Shown here piece by piece: positions 43,722-51,238 of a stretch of 64,000 nt of DNA; within the stretch, counting starts at the first letter, position 1; each line of letters opens with the position of its first letter. This DNA comes from CAVSNH01 sp963729275 (GTDB taxonomy: Bacteria; Actinomycetota; Acidimicrobiia; Acidimicrobiales; RAAP-2), in assembly GCA_963729275.1 (NCBI GenBank), contig CAVSNH010000004.1, forward strand, positions 1 through 64,000, given 5' to 3'. The notes below the pieces were generated by a model. It worked only from the letters and a program-made list of their open reading frames with translations, did not search any database and was not told where the DNA came from. The translations under genes and the position numbers were made by a program.

Positions 43722-44474
43722 CTAAGCCACCATGCTGGATTTGGTCCGCTGGAACGCGACACCGGGGTGGAAGCATCCATCGCTAACCCAACGTGCCGGG
43801 AGATTTCGCATCAGGAGGCCAAAGTCCACGACGCAAGAGCCCTTCGGAAAGGCGTCGGGGTCGTCGAACATGCTGGACCGGACGAAGTCGATCTGGACGG
43901 GCTGCGCATCCCAGCGTGGACATTCCAGACGTACCCCGGTCTGCTCGCCATGATGGCCGTGCGGTGAGTACCCATGGGCACCCTGAAGGAAGAAACTGAT
44001 CGCATCATCGAGGCAGGGGAACAGCTCGCCCCCAAGGGTGTCGCTTTCGTGTGCGGCGGCTGACAGATCGAGCGTCCGGTCGTGGCTCGATACCGCGATG
44101 TGAATGTCCGGCCCCTCATCACGGACCTGAAACTGGGCGAGGTGGTGGAGGCCCGCAAAGATGCGATCGCCCGCAAGGGCAGTGACACGTGAGTTGGTGT
44201 CACGCCGAGGTATGAACACGCCCGATTGAGTGCCATGGTCATCATCCCACTCGACGGCAAACCGGTGAGCGGCGTTCTCAGTGGTCAGCCCAATGGCTCT
44301 GGGCAGGTGAGCAGGTCGAAGTCCTCCCAGGCGGATCAAGCAGATCCCTCCCACTGCCCAACCGGAAACCAAGAGCGGCCGGAAGGGCGACGGAATATGA
44401 CGACTGGCCACCTCGGGGTCGATCCGGTAGTTGATCAGCAAACGCCTCTCGATTGTGCAGTCGACCGATTTCAT
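43722..44474 (-). CDS. DUF2071 family protein
   Basis: ATG 44474 has GGAG 9 nt upstream and overlaps the arsR stop by 4 nt. The 250 residues match the YqjF/DUF2071 pattern: LLINYRIDPEVASRHIPSPFRP near the start, WAVGGICLIRLGGLRP, and later strands of an acetoacetate-decarboxylase-like beta cone. The function is unknown. The ArsR partner and its AT-rich operator suggest a stress- or solvent-inducible unit. Confidence 0.78.
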   Translation of the reverse strand: MKSVDCTIERRLLINYRIDPEVASRHIPSPFRPLLVSGWAVGGICLIRLGGLRPAHLPRAIGLTTENAAHRFAVEWDDDHGTQSGVFIPRRDTNSRVTALAGDRIFAGLHHLAQFQVRDEGPDIHIAVSSHDRTLDLSAAAHESDTLGGELFPCLDDAISFFLQGAHGYSPHGHHGEQTGVRLECPRWDAQPVQIDFVRSSMFDDPDAFPKGSCVVDFGLLMRNLPARWVSDGCFHPGVAFQRTKSSMVA

Positions 44475-44812
44475 GATCGTTGCTCCTTCGGTCTCGTCCG
44501 AGATCCGGTACCTCGGCGATTCCGTCGCTGACGCAGGACGATCTGGTCGGGACAGACCGTCGACAGGAACTGTCCAACACAAAGCGCCAGCCGGTCCTCG
44601 ACCAGGGAGTAGATGATCCGATTTGCCTCCCTACGCTCAACGACGAGGCCCGATGACTTCAGAACTCCGAGGTGGCGTGAGATCGATGGAGCACTTATGG
44701 CGAAGCGGGATGCGATCTCTCCGGCGCCTAGTTCGCCTCCTTGAAGGTCCTGGAGGATCTGGCGCCGAGTCGGATCGGCAAGGGCCTTGAACACTCCAGC
44801 CTCATCATCCAT
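44471..44812 (-). CDS. ArsR family regulator
   Basis: The 113-residue winged HTH (VFKALADPTRRQILQDLQGG, SAPSISRHLGVLKSSGLVVE) lacks the CxC metal-binding motif, so it is not a classical metal sensor. It is closest in pattern to SdpR-like autorepressors. It is coupled to the DUF2071 gene by a 4-nt overlap and has a perfect palindromic operator candidate 7 nt before its start. Confidence 0.88.
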   Translation of the reverse strand: MDDEAGVFKALADPTRRQILQDLQGGELGAGEIASRFAISAPSISRHLGVLKSSGLVVERREANRIIYSLVEDRLALCVGQFLSTVCPDQIVLRQRRNRRGTGSRTRPKEQRS

Positions 44813-44819
44813 CTTGTGA

Positions 44820-44839
44820 TATTAGCTAATATGCTAATA
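44820..44839. promoter_or_regulatory. putative ArsR operator
   Basis: TATTAGCTAATATGCTAATA holds a perfect 7-bp inverted repeat (TATTAGC/GCTAATA, spacer TAATAT) in an otherwise GC-rich genome, immediately upstream of the arsR start. It overlaps TAATAT, a good -10 sequence. Autorepression is inferred. Confidence 0.6.
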
Positions 44840-44892
44840 ACAAATCAATCCCCAAACGCGGTCGAGCTGTCCGGGTGCCACCTAACGCCGGG

Positions 44893-44907
44893 AGCGGGTC
44901 GGTATCG
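44893..44907 (+). repeat. attC-like motif copy g (degenerate)
   Basis: AGCGGGTCG followed by GTATCG resembles copy b (AGCGGGTCAGTTATCG) with one T lost. ACCTAAC, a canonical RYYYAAC box, lies only 11 nt upstream (44880-44886), too close for a normal site. Probably a decayed copy. Confidence 0.35.
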
Positions 44908-44933
44908 GGTGCCGACCACAGCTCCAAGCGGAG

Positions 44934-45770
44934 GTGGGTCGCCATGATCGGGTGTTGAATGGTCTCGTGGCGCTCCATCAACTGTCTGGGAACCACGAGC
45001 TGAAGTGGCTCGACGAACGGAGCGATGGCACCCCGACATTCGGTGGCTACAACACGTCTGGCTGGGAAGACACGATCTGGATACTCCACGCCATGTACGA
45101 AACCCAGGAGCTTTCAAGTGGTGTGACATATCACGAGGCGGCGCAGCAGTCCCTACGGCCCGACGTTTCCCAAGCAGTCGACGTGGGCGGCTGCAACGCA
45201 GTGCTGGTTGGCTGCCCACGTGGGGGGTCGCGTGCGCCTGGTCCTGGATGGCATCGGCTTAGGTGGCGGACGCTCGCACAGCGTCAAGACCTCGATCTGT
45301 TCGCGGATCAAGTGCCCCCCTGTTTCCGCACCTTCCTCTACCAGAGTTGGCCGCTGGCGATCCGGCCCCCGTCCGAAGGTTCCCTGGACTGGGAGCAGCT
45401 CGTGCGGCTTACGGAACATCTGGCCGACCACACAGACGGCGGTCTCTCGGGTCGCTGCCTCGCGTACTACTCCATCATGGTCACCATTCAGGACCACCCA
45501 GTCCATACGGGGACAATGCAGGACATCTTGGACGCCTATGAAGACGAACTCCTCTTCGGATCGCCCAACAACTTCTGGCCTGAGGCGAGGAACTGGGTTG
45601 TGTGGAGCGACTACGACCTGTGGGCGACCCGAGTGGACGGACCAAGCGATCTGATCCGAGCGCTGGAAGCTGACGAAACGCTGGAAACGGAACGAATGGA
45701 ACCTCTGTTCGGTCGACCTCCGAATCCCATCAGAGTGACGAGAGATGGTTTGATGCGCTTGAAGGACTGA
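44934..45770 (+). CDS. hypothetical protein, possibly frame-shifted
   Basis: The frame from GTG 44934 encodes up to 278 residues. The early part (HELKWLDERSDGTPTFGGY, TIWILHAMYE) and the late part (FADQVPPCFRTFLYQSWP, DWEQLVRLTEHL) look protein-like. The middle (about 45150-45280) is richer in Gly/Arg and its codon bias is weaker, so an internal pair of indels is possible. I recognise no family or membrane segment. It lies in the integrative element. Confidence 0.45.
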   Translation: MGRHDRVLNGLVALHQLSGNHELKWLDERSDGTPTFGGYNTSGWEDTIWILHAMYETQELSSGVTYHEAAQQSLRPDVSQAVDVGGCNAVLVGCPRGGSRAPGPGWHRLRWRTLAQRQDLDLFADQVPPCFRTFLYQSWPLAIRPPSEGSLDWEQLVRLTEHLADHTDGGLSGRCLAYYSIMVTIQDHPVHTGTMQDILDAYEDELLFGSPNNFWPEARNWVVWSDYDLWATRVDGPSDLIRALEADETLETERMEPLFGRPPNPIRVTRDGLMRLKD

Positions 45771-46030
45771 ATGTGAAGTCAGGGAGACGAGGTCCTCCTC
45801 TTCAAGCTCGATGCCTCGGTCCTGGGAGTGGTGCCCAACTCAGTCGACAGGGCGGGACGATTAAATTAGATGTGTTCAGCCAGCGGTCGCAGTAACCGCC
45901 GCCTGTCCCCGAACGCTGCCGGCTAGTGCGGAGGCACCGAAGGTCGCGAGGTAAACCGACATCCTTGTAATTCCAGGCTGATCCGCGCATGATGAGGGGG
46001 CTGCAGTCCGTGCGTTGATGGAGGGCGTGC

Positions 46031-47158
46031 ATGGCTCGGCCGGCCCAAGTGTTCGTGAGGAGTTTGCGCGCCAAGGAGCGAGCGTGGCTGCGTTCTCTGC
46101 GCCGGCGGGGTGGTGAGTTCGCGTCGCCGGTGACGGTGCGTCGAGCCCAGGTCGTCGACATGAGCCGGAGGCGCTACACGGCCCCTGAGATCGCCGAGGC
46201 TCTGGACGCCACGGCCGACTGGGTGCGGGGCGTCATCCACGAGTTCAACGACATCGGACTCGAGGCGCTGCTCCCCGCCTGGAGTGGTGGCCGGCCCCGG
46301 GAGATCACCGACGAGATGCGGGCTCGCATCGTCGAGATCGTCGACTCCCGTCCCCAAGAGCTCGGTGAGCCCTATGTGACCTGGTCGTTGTCGCACCTGC
46401 GGACCTATCTGATGCGGACCGGGGTGGTGAGGACGATCTCCAAGGAGCGCCTGCGGGTGATCCTGCTCGAGCAGGGCCACACCACCCAGACCACCAAGGG
46501 CTGGAAGCACTCGCCGGACCCCGACTTCTCGGCCAAGGCGGCCAGGGTGCGCCGGCTCTACCGGGCAGCGGAGTCCGGATCCTTGGACGGCGTGCTCGTG
46601 TGCTTCGACGAGCACGGACCGGTCACCCCCATCCCCAAAGCCGGGCGCAGCTGGTGGCCGAAGCGACGACCGAGACGCATCCGGGCCAACTACCGCAAGC
46701 CCCACGGGGTGGCCCAGTTCTTCGGCGTCTACGACGTGGGTGCGGACCAGCTCTTCGGGCGCTGGTTCTCCCGCAAGGGGGCCGACCACGTGGTCACCGT
46801 CTTCAAGATGATCCGGGCCCGCTACCCGGACGAGCGGGTCTGGGTCATCCAGGACAACCTGTCCTCGCACTGGACCACCGAGGTGCGCACCGTCGCCCGC
46901 CAGCTCGGTCTCACCTTGGTGGCCACGCCCACCTATGCCTCGTGGCTGAACCGCATCGAGTGCCACTTCGGGGTGATGGTGAAGGCCGTCTTCGCCGGGT
47001 CGGACTATCGGGACCACGCCGAGATCCAGGCGGCGGTGTCCGCCTACCTGCGGAGAAGGAACGCCGAGGCCCGGCGTGACCGGGTGGAGCGCCGAGTGGC
47101 CCAGCAGGCCCGTCGAGCCCGCCGGCTGGCCGATCGACGTCTTCGAGTCGCCGCCTGA
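46031..47158 (+). CDS. IS630 family transposase
   Basis: The 375-residue protein has an N-terminal HTH (RRYTAPEIAEALDATADWVR) and a DDE domain. The acidic residues are D in VLVCFDEHGP, D in VWVIQDNLSSH and E in NRIECHFG, the IS630/Tc1-mariner signature. All are present, so it may be active. I could not find convincing terminal inverted repeats by eye. A small gene 22 nt downstream looks like a passenger. Confidence 0.88.
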   Translation: MARPAQVFVRSLRAKERAWLRSLRRRGGEFASPVTVRRAQVVDMSRRRYTAPEIAEALDATADWVRGVIHEFNDIGLEALLPAWSGGRPREITDEMRARIVEIVDSRPQELGEPYVTWSLSHLRTYLMRTGVVRTISKERLRVILLEQGHTTQTTKGWKHSPDPDFSAKAARVRRLYRAAESGSLDGVLVCFDEHGPVTPIPKAGRSWWPKRRPRRIRANYRKPHGVAQFFGVYDVGADQLFGRWFSRKGADHVVTVFKMIRARYPDERVWVIQDNLSSHWTTEVRTVARQLGLTLVATPTYASWLNRIECHFGVMVKAVFAGSDYRDHAEIQAAVSAYLRRRNAEARRDRVERRVAQQARRARRLADRRLRVAA

Positions 47159-47180
47159 CCGAGCCCATAGCATCGGCGCG

Positions 47181-47543
47181 GTGGTCATCCCCGACCGAGC
47201 CCGTGCCGATCTCGAACGACGCCTCGAAGACCATCGTCGGAGCCGCTGGCCCCAGCTGAAGGCTGCCAACGTCCGATTCCGGACTCCCTTCGCCTACGTG
47301 GAGGCCACCCTGCCCGACGGCTATGACCAGCCGCTGTTCCGCCTCCGCTGGATCGGCAACCGGGAGAACAAGTGGGCCTTCGCCGTCTGGCTCGCCAGCA
47401 AGGAGGGCTACGAGAACTCCATGCTGCCCAGCGGTTTGCGCGTCGGCACGGTTGAGGAGGCGATGGACTGCGCGTGCGGTCTCTATCTCAACGATCCCAG
47501 CGCCTGGGAATTACCCCGTCAACGATTCGCGCCTCGCCACTAG
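47181..47543 (+). CDS. conserved hypothetical protein next to IS630 transposase
   Basis: GTG 47181 gives 120 residues: a helical start (VIPDRARADLERRLEDHRR), then RFRTPFAYVEATLPDG, LFRLRWIGNRENKWAFAVW and MDCACGLYLNDP. The alternating strands suggest a compact alpha/beta protein. The gene is 22 nt from the transposase stop with the same GC-rich codon use, unlike the surrounding island, so the two probably moved together. The function is unknown. Confidence 0.6.
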   Translation: MVIPDRARADLERRLEDHRRSRWPQLKAANVRFRTPFAYVEATLPDGYDQPLFRLRWIGNRENKWAFAVWLASKEGYENSMLPSGLRVGTVEEAMDCACGLYLNDPSAWELPRQRFAPRH

Positions 47544-47688
47544 TAGGCGCTTATTCGGTGCCCGCCGTGCATACCGCTAGCTCCCGCGAGCGCCTGCCCG
47601 ATGGCGTTCTGCTCGTCGAAGATCGACGAAGCTGCACCGACGTCGTTAGGCAACAGCTGATCACCCGGCTCGAGACAACGAGCCAACA

Positions 47689-48840
47689 TCATGCGCCGTC
47701 CCACAGTGCGACAGCCATGGCATCGGCGGCCGACTGTCGGTCGGGAGCAAGGATGTGCCCGTAGACGTCCGCCGTCATTCGGATCGAAGAGTGACCGAGC
47801 ACCTGACTGACCACCTGCAGCTTGACGCCTTGTGCCAACATCAGGCTCGCTGCCGAGTGGCGGAGCTCATGGGGGTGCCAGTCGCCCAAGCCGGCCCGTC
47901 GACACACAAGCTGGAAGTCCCGGTAGAGGTTCCTCGGATCGAAGGGCGTTCCGTTCGCCGTGGTGAAGACGAAGCCCGTGTCCTGCCAGGCCGGGCCCAT
48001 CTTGAGCCGCTGGCGAGCCTGCGCGGCCCGGTGCGCTCGAAGGACCCCGATCATCGGTGACGGTAGGTGCACCGCTCGACGGCTCCTCGTCGTCTTGGTG
48101 TCGGCCACGATCAGACAGCCGCCCTCACGCTTGAGCTGTCGCCGGACGATGAGAATTTCCTCGTCCAGGTCCAAGTCGTCCCAGCGGAGTCCCAGCGCCT
48201 CACCTCGTCGGAGACCGGTCGACAGCATGAGGGAGTACAGCGCTTCGTTCCGGTGGCCTCGCAGCGACGCCAGGAGCGTTCTCGCCTGGGACGGTGTCAA
48301 CGTCCGGCCCTCCTGCCGAGGCTGGCGAGGGCCTCGTGTGAGGCTGGCGACGTTGCGGTTGACGCTCCCCCACCGAATGCCCTGAGTGAGGGCCTGGCTC
48401 AGCACGGAACGGATTCGGCGGACCGTGGACACGGACAAGCCGGCCTCGAGCTTCTGGGCCATCAGACGATCGATGTCGCCTGGAGTGAGCTCCTTGAGCT
48501 TCTTCCGTCCGAGCGCAGGCACGATGTGGTGGTCGGCAACGCTCTTGTAGTTGTCCGAGGCGGTCCGTGCCACCTGGTGCCGGATCACGTCGGCGTGCCA
48601 GCGGTCGAGCAGCTGTGCCACGGTCATGGAGGCATCGGGCGGAGGCAGCCCGTCGTCGAGCTGGCGCTGGAGCTCCCGCAGTTTGCGGAGGGCTTCCTGT
48701 CGGGTGGGTGCGCTCACCGTCTTGCGGCCGGATCTCCCGGCGGAACCGTCACCGGCCGACACCGCTCCGATCCAGCGACCATCGGAGGCACGTTGGTAGA
48801 TCGAGCCCTCACGGTTGCCTCTGCGCCGTGCCACCGGCAC
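47689..48840 (-). CDS. tyrosine recombinase / phage-type integrase
   Basis: The 383-residue integrase has an N-terminal AP2-like arm-binding region (GSIYQRASDGRWIGAVS), a SAM-like core-binding domain (MTVAQLLDRWHADV) and a catalytic domain. The last has R in TGLRRGEALGLRW, HxxR in HELRHSAASL, H in VLGHSSI and Y in DVYGHIL. It lies 102 nt from the 45-bp repeat at tRNA-Val and should catalyse integration and excision there. It lacks the extra helix motif of integron IntI enzymes. No excisionase gene is evident. Confidence 0.92.
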   Translation of the reverse strand: MPVARRRGNREGSIYQRASDGRWIGAVSAGDGSAGRSGRKTVSAPTRQEALRKLRELQRQLDDGLPPPDASMTVAQLLDRWHADVIRHQVARTASDNYKSVADHHIVPALGRKKLKELTPGDIDRLMAQKLEAGLSVSTVRRIRSVLSQALTQGIRWGSVNRNVASLTRGPRQPRQEGRTLTPSQARTLLASLRGHRNEALYSLMLSTGLRRGEALGLRWDDLDLDEEILIVRRQLKREGGCLIVADTKTTRSRRAVHLPSPMIGVLRAHRAAQARQRLKMGPAWQDTGFVFTTANGTPFDPRNLYRDFQLVCRRAGLGDWHPHELRHSAASLMLAQGVKLQVVSQVLGHSSIRMTADVYGHILAPDRQSAADAMAVALWDGA

Positions 48841-48850
48841 CTCCCGCTTC

Positions 48851-48872
48851 CGTTGCTACAGCATTTGCTGCA
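48851..48872. promoter_or_regulatory. putative integrase arm-type site, right end
   Basis: CGTTGCTACA (48851-48860) and TTTGCTGCA (48864-48872) match the left-end pair at 38850-38871 with only a few differences. They lie between the integrase start and the tRNA repeat, so they may also regulate integrase expression. Confidence 0.5.
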
Positions 48873-48942
48873 ATTCGTAGGCTGTGGCTGTCACAGCAAC
48901 GGCGAGCCGACACGGGCGGGGCTCGGACCAGGGACGACGCGA

Positions 48943-48987
48943 GTGGGCCGTAGAGGACTCGAACCTCTGACCCCTTGCGCGTCATGC
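48943..48987. repeat. right attachment repeat within tRNA-Val
   Basis: Forty-five bases are identical to 38704-38748. It covers the tRNA-Val 3' end through the anticodon, so insertion keeps the tRNA intact here. Confidence 0.88.
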
Positions 48988-49016
48988 AAGTGCGCTACCA
49001 ACTGCGCTAACGGCCC
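48944..49016 (-). tRNA. tRNA-Val (anticodon GAC)
   Basis: On the minus strand the 73-nt sequence folds with acceptor GGGCCGT/ACGGCCC, D arm, anticodon stem CTTGC/GCAAG around ATGACGC (anticodon GAC) and T arm AGAGG..TTCGAGT..CCTCT. The discriminator is A and CCA is not encoded. It is the integration site of the island to its left. Confidence 0.95.
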
Positions 49017-49069
49017 GTGGCGCTTGACGCTACCACCCGGATTCCTGGCCGAACCTCGATCGCAGCCTG

Positions 49070-49891
49070 TCAGGTCGGTCCAACCGAAACGTCGAACGCC
49101 GGCGTGGCCTGCTCCACGGCGTCCCAGCCGGACAGGGCCTGCCGCCGCTCCAGTTCGGCCCGGTGCCCTCCTCTCAGGCCGAAGAGCCGCTTGGCCAGCA
49201 ACAGGTACACGACGATGGCCACGTTGATCACCAATGCCACCATCTTGAAGACGCTGACACCGAGAGTGAGCTCGTAGACCTCGAGCGGGATGAACGCGGT
49301 GGTGGCCACGAAGGTCAGATATTCGGCCCAGCGCTTGTTGAGCCAGAGGCCAATCATCTCGCAGGCCTCGAGTGCGGCAAGGGCGGTCACCGCTAGGCCC
49401 AGCTTCACCAAACGTTGGGGTGAGTACTTGAACGCACGTCCGAAGTAGCCCAGGATCCCCCGGACCTGCGACTCCCCCGGATTACCGCCCGAGAGGTCGT
49501 TCATGACACGCACGTAGTCGCGGTGTAGCGATGCGTCATGCCGAGCAAACGTAAAAAGGGCGACGGCCAGCGATCCGAGCACGAACACATGGACGGCGCG
49601 GTCGACGGCGATGAGGCGCAGGATGTAGCGGTCGCGGAGGGCCGGGCCACGAGTCGGCAGTTCGACTTCGTCCCGTCCAGGCACCTTCGCTCGGACCGGC
49701 TCCTCGGGCGGCGGCAGCGGGATCCAGACGTCACAGCGGAGGCAGCGGTGCCACCGGGTCCAAGCCTCTTCACGCACGAAGATGGCGTCTTCCGGCCCGA
49801 CGTCACGAGCGTCGGTTCCGACGAGCTCGTGACCCCTCAGTCCGCAGGTGATCAGCTCGTACCGGTTGGTCGGTCGCCTCCTTCGGGACAC
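49070..49891 (-). CDS. DUF2127 membrane protein with N-terminal metal-binding region
   Basis: In 273 residues, the first 75 contain TCGLRGHELV and CLRCDVWIPLP, a possible zinc ribbon. About four membrane helices in the DUF2127 pattern follow (IAVDRAVHVFVLGSLAVAL, YSPQRLVKLGLAVTALAALEACEMIGLWL, RWAEYLTFVATTAFIPLEVYE shared over three stretches, VINVAIVVYLLL). The function is unknown. It is divergent from the PhyH gene with 47 nt between starts. Confidence 0.75.
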   Translation of the reverse strand: MSRRRRPTNRYELITCGLRGHELVGTDARDVGPEDAIFVREEAWTRWHRCLRCDVWIPLPPPEEPVRAKVPGRDEVELPTRGPALRDRYILRLIAVDRAVHVFVLGSLAVALFTFARHDASLHRDYVRVMNDLSGGNPGESQVRGILGYFGRAFKYSPQRLVKLGLAVTALAALEACEMIGLWLNKRWAEYLTFVATTAFIPLEVYELTLGVSVFKMVALVINVAIVVYLLLAKRLFGLRGGHRAELERRQALSGWDAVEQATPAFDVSVGPT

Positions 49892-49938
49892 CTTGGCAGA
49901 ATAGGACCGACGTCACAGGACCAGCCGTAGGGGTTTTC

Positions 49939-50757
49939 ATGGGAACCACGATCGAAGATCACGTCCAGCGCATCGACGAACAGGGCTACACGATCGTGGA
50001 GGACGCCATCGAACCCGACCTGATCGACGCGCTGTGTGCGGACCTCTCTCGGCTCGAGGGCGAGCTTGGCATTACCCCCGCTCACAACTTCTTCGAAGGC
50101 GAGCACACGGTGCGCATCTACAACCTCCTGGCGCACGGTAAGAACTTCGAGCAGATTCCCGTTCATCCGTCGGTCCTACCCATCTGCGAGCGTGTGCTCG
50201 ACCCAGGCCTCCTCATCTCGTCACTTTCTTCGATCGCCATCGGCCCGGACGAGACGGCACAGCCCATCCATGCCGATGATCAGGTCATCCCCATTCCGAA
50301 GCCCCACCCACCGACGGTGTGCAACACGATGTGGGCCCTGACCGACTTCACCGAGGCCAACGGCGCGACCCGGATCGTGCCGGGCACCCACACCGCTGAC
50401 GACTCTCCCGACCTGCTGCTCCCGTATCCCTCGATTCCGGCGGAGATGGCAAGGGGAAGTGTGCTCATCTGGCACGGCAGCCTTTGGCACGGCGGCGGGG
50501 CCAACACCACCGACCAGCGGCGGATCGGGGTTGCCATGAACTACTGCGCCGGGTACATCCGACAACAGGAGAACCAGCAACTCGGGCTCCCGCTCGAACT
50601 CGTGAAGACCTTCGAGCCGCGCTTGCAGGAGCTCTGTGGCTTCGGGCTCTATCGCGGGCTCATCGGCCATATCGACAAGCACATTCCGGCCAAGCTCCTG
50701 CTCGGATCGGAGATCGACGCACCGATGATCTGGGACTACGCACAGACGGCCAATTAG
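49939..50757 (+). CDS. phytanoyl-CoA dioxygenase (PhyH) family protein
   Basis: The 272-residue Fe(II)/2-oxoglutarate oxygenase has the HxD of IHADDQ, the distal His in HGSLWHGGG and the 2-oxoglutarate-binding Arg in RRIGVAMNYC. EDAIEPDLIDAL at the N-terminus is typical. Members hydroxylate lipids, mitomycin- or ectoine-type metabolites. A target cannot be named. It has its own divergent promoter region with the DUF2127 gene. Confidence 0.88.
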   Translation: MGTTIEDHVQRIDEQGYTIVEDAIEPDLIDALCADLSRLEGELGITPAHNFFEGEHTVRIYNLLAHGKNFEQIPVHPSVLPICERVLDPGLLISSLSSIAIGPDETAQPIHADDQVIPIPKPHPPTVCNTMWALTDFTEANGATRIVPGTHTADDSPDLLLPYPSIPAEMARGSVLIWHGSLWHGGGANTTDQRRIGVAMNYCAGYIRQQENQQLGLPLELVKTFEPRLQELCGFGLYRGLIGHIDKHIPAKLLLGSEIDAPMIWDYAQTAN

Positions 50758-50800
50758 CCCCCCGGCATTGCTTGGCTTGGCGCGACCGGCTCCCCACCAG

Positions 50801-51238
50801 TCACACGGTCACTTTCGGCGGCGTCGGCGACTCCAGTCCCGCTCCCGACGAGGGCCGCAGCTCACCCTGCCTGAGGCGGAGCACCTCGAGCCCGGCGGCG
50901 AGCTCCTCGGGCCGGGTCCCCACCTCCATGAGTGTGAGGATCTGATCGACCGACAGGGCGCCGCCGGGCACCTCGGGCGGGAGATCGACTCGAGGGATAG
51001 AGGCGAGCCGTCGAGCGGGCTCCTCGCCACGCGTCGATAGTGCTCGTTGGCTTCCCCGGTGAAGGTCGTCACGGCTTCGGTGAGCTGGCCGGACGCCGCG
51101 CATTCCGGTGGCGATAGGTCTCACGACGGCGGCCACCGCCGCCCCGAACCAGAGACGGTGCGCCGCGGCGATCACAGGGGACCAGGCCATGACCGGAGCG
51201 TCGGACTGGCGTGGCTCCCCCAGGTACTGGGAGAACAC
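50801..51238 (-). pseudogene. frame-shifted hypothetical gene remnant
   Basis: The minus frame from GTG 51238 (FSQYLGEPRQSDAPVMAW) reads coding until about 51095. Between about 51095 and 51010 a different frame has the GC-rich third positions (SGQLTEAVTTFTGEANEHYRR), and after that the first frame resumes (IPRVDLPPEVPGGALSVDQI) to the TGA at 50801. This points to two compensating indels or a decayed gene. The protein is not recognised; it may have had a membrane helix early on. Confidence 0.4.

Larger units (their letters stand above)
38704..48987. mobile_element. integrative element at tRNA-Val(GAC), about 10.3 kb
   Basis: Two perfect 45-bp direct repeats (38704-38748 and 48943-48987) bound the segment. 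The right copy is the 3' part of an intact tRNA-Val gene, the left copy a remnant. A tyrosine recombinase (47689-48840) points away from the tRNA 3' end next to the right copy. Similar 22-nt sequences lie just inside both ends. Cargo includes VapBC, a methyltransferase/HxlR pair, ArsR/DUF2071, hypotheticals and an IS630 transposase. There are no conjugation, replication or capsid genes, so it is probably an immobile or satellite-like island. Confidence 0.82.

Noticed and set aside
45771..46030. terminal inverted repeat of the IS630 element
   Set aside because: No stretch here matches, inverted, the sequence after 47158 or 47543 well enough to claim ends.
47640..47660. GTTAGGC as an attC box near the integrase
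   Set aside because: The 7-mer matches the general GTT consensus, but no complementary box was found within 150 nt.
47689..48840. integron integrase
   Set aside because: The recombinase has a phage-type arm-binding N-terminus, lies at a tRNA with matching att repeats, and lacks the IntI-specific insert before the second Arg box.
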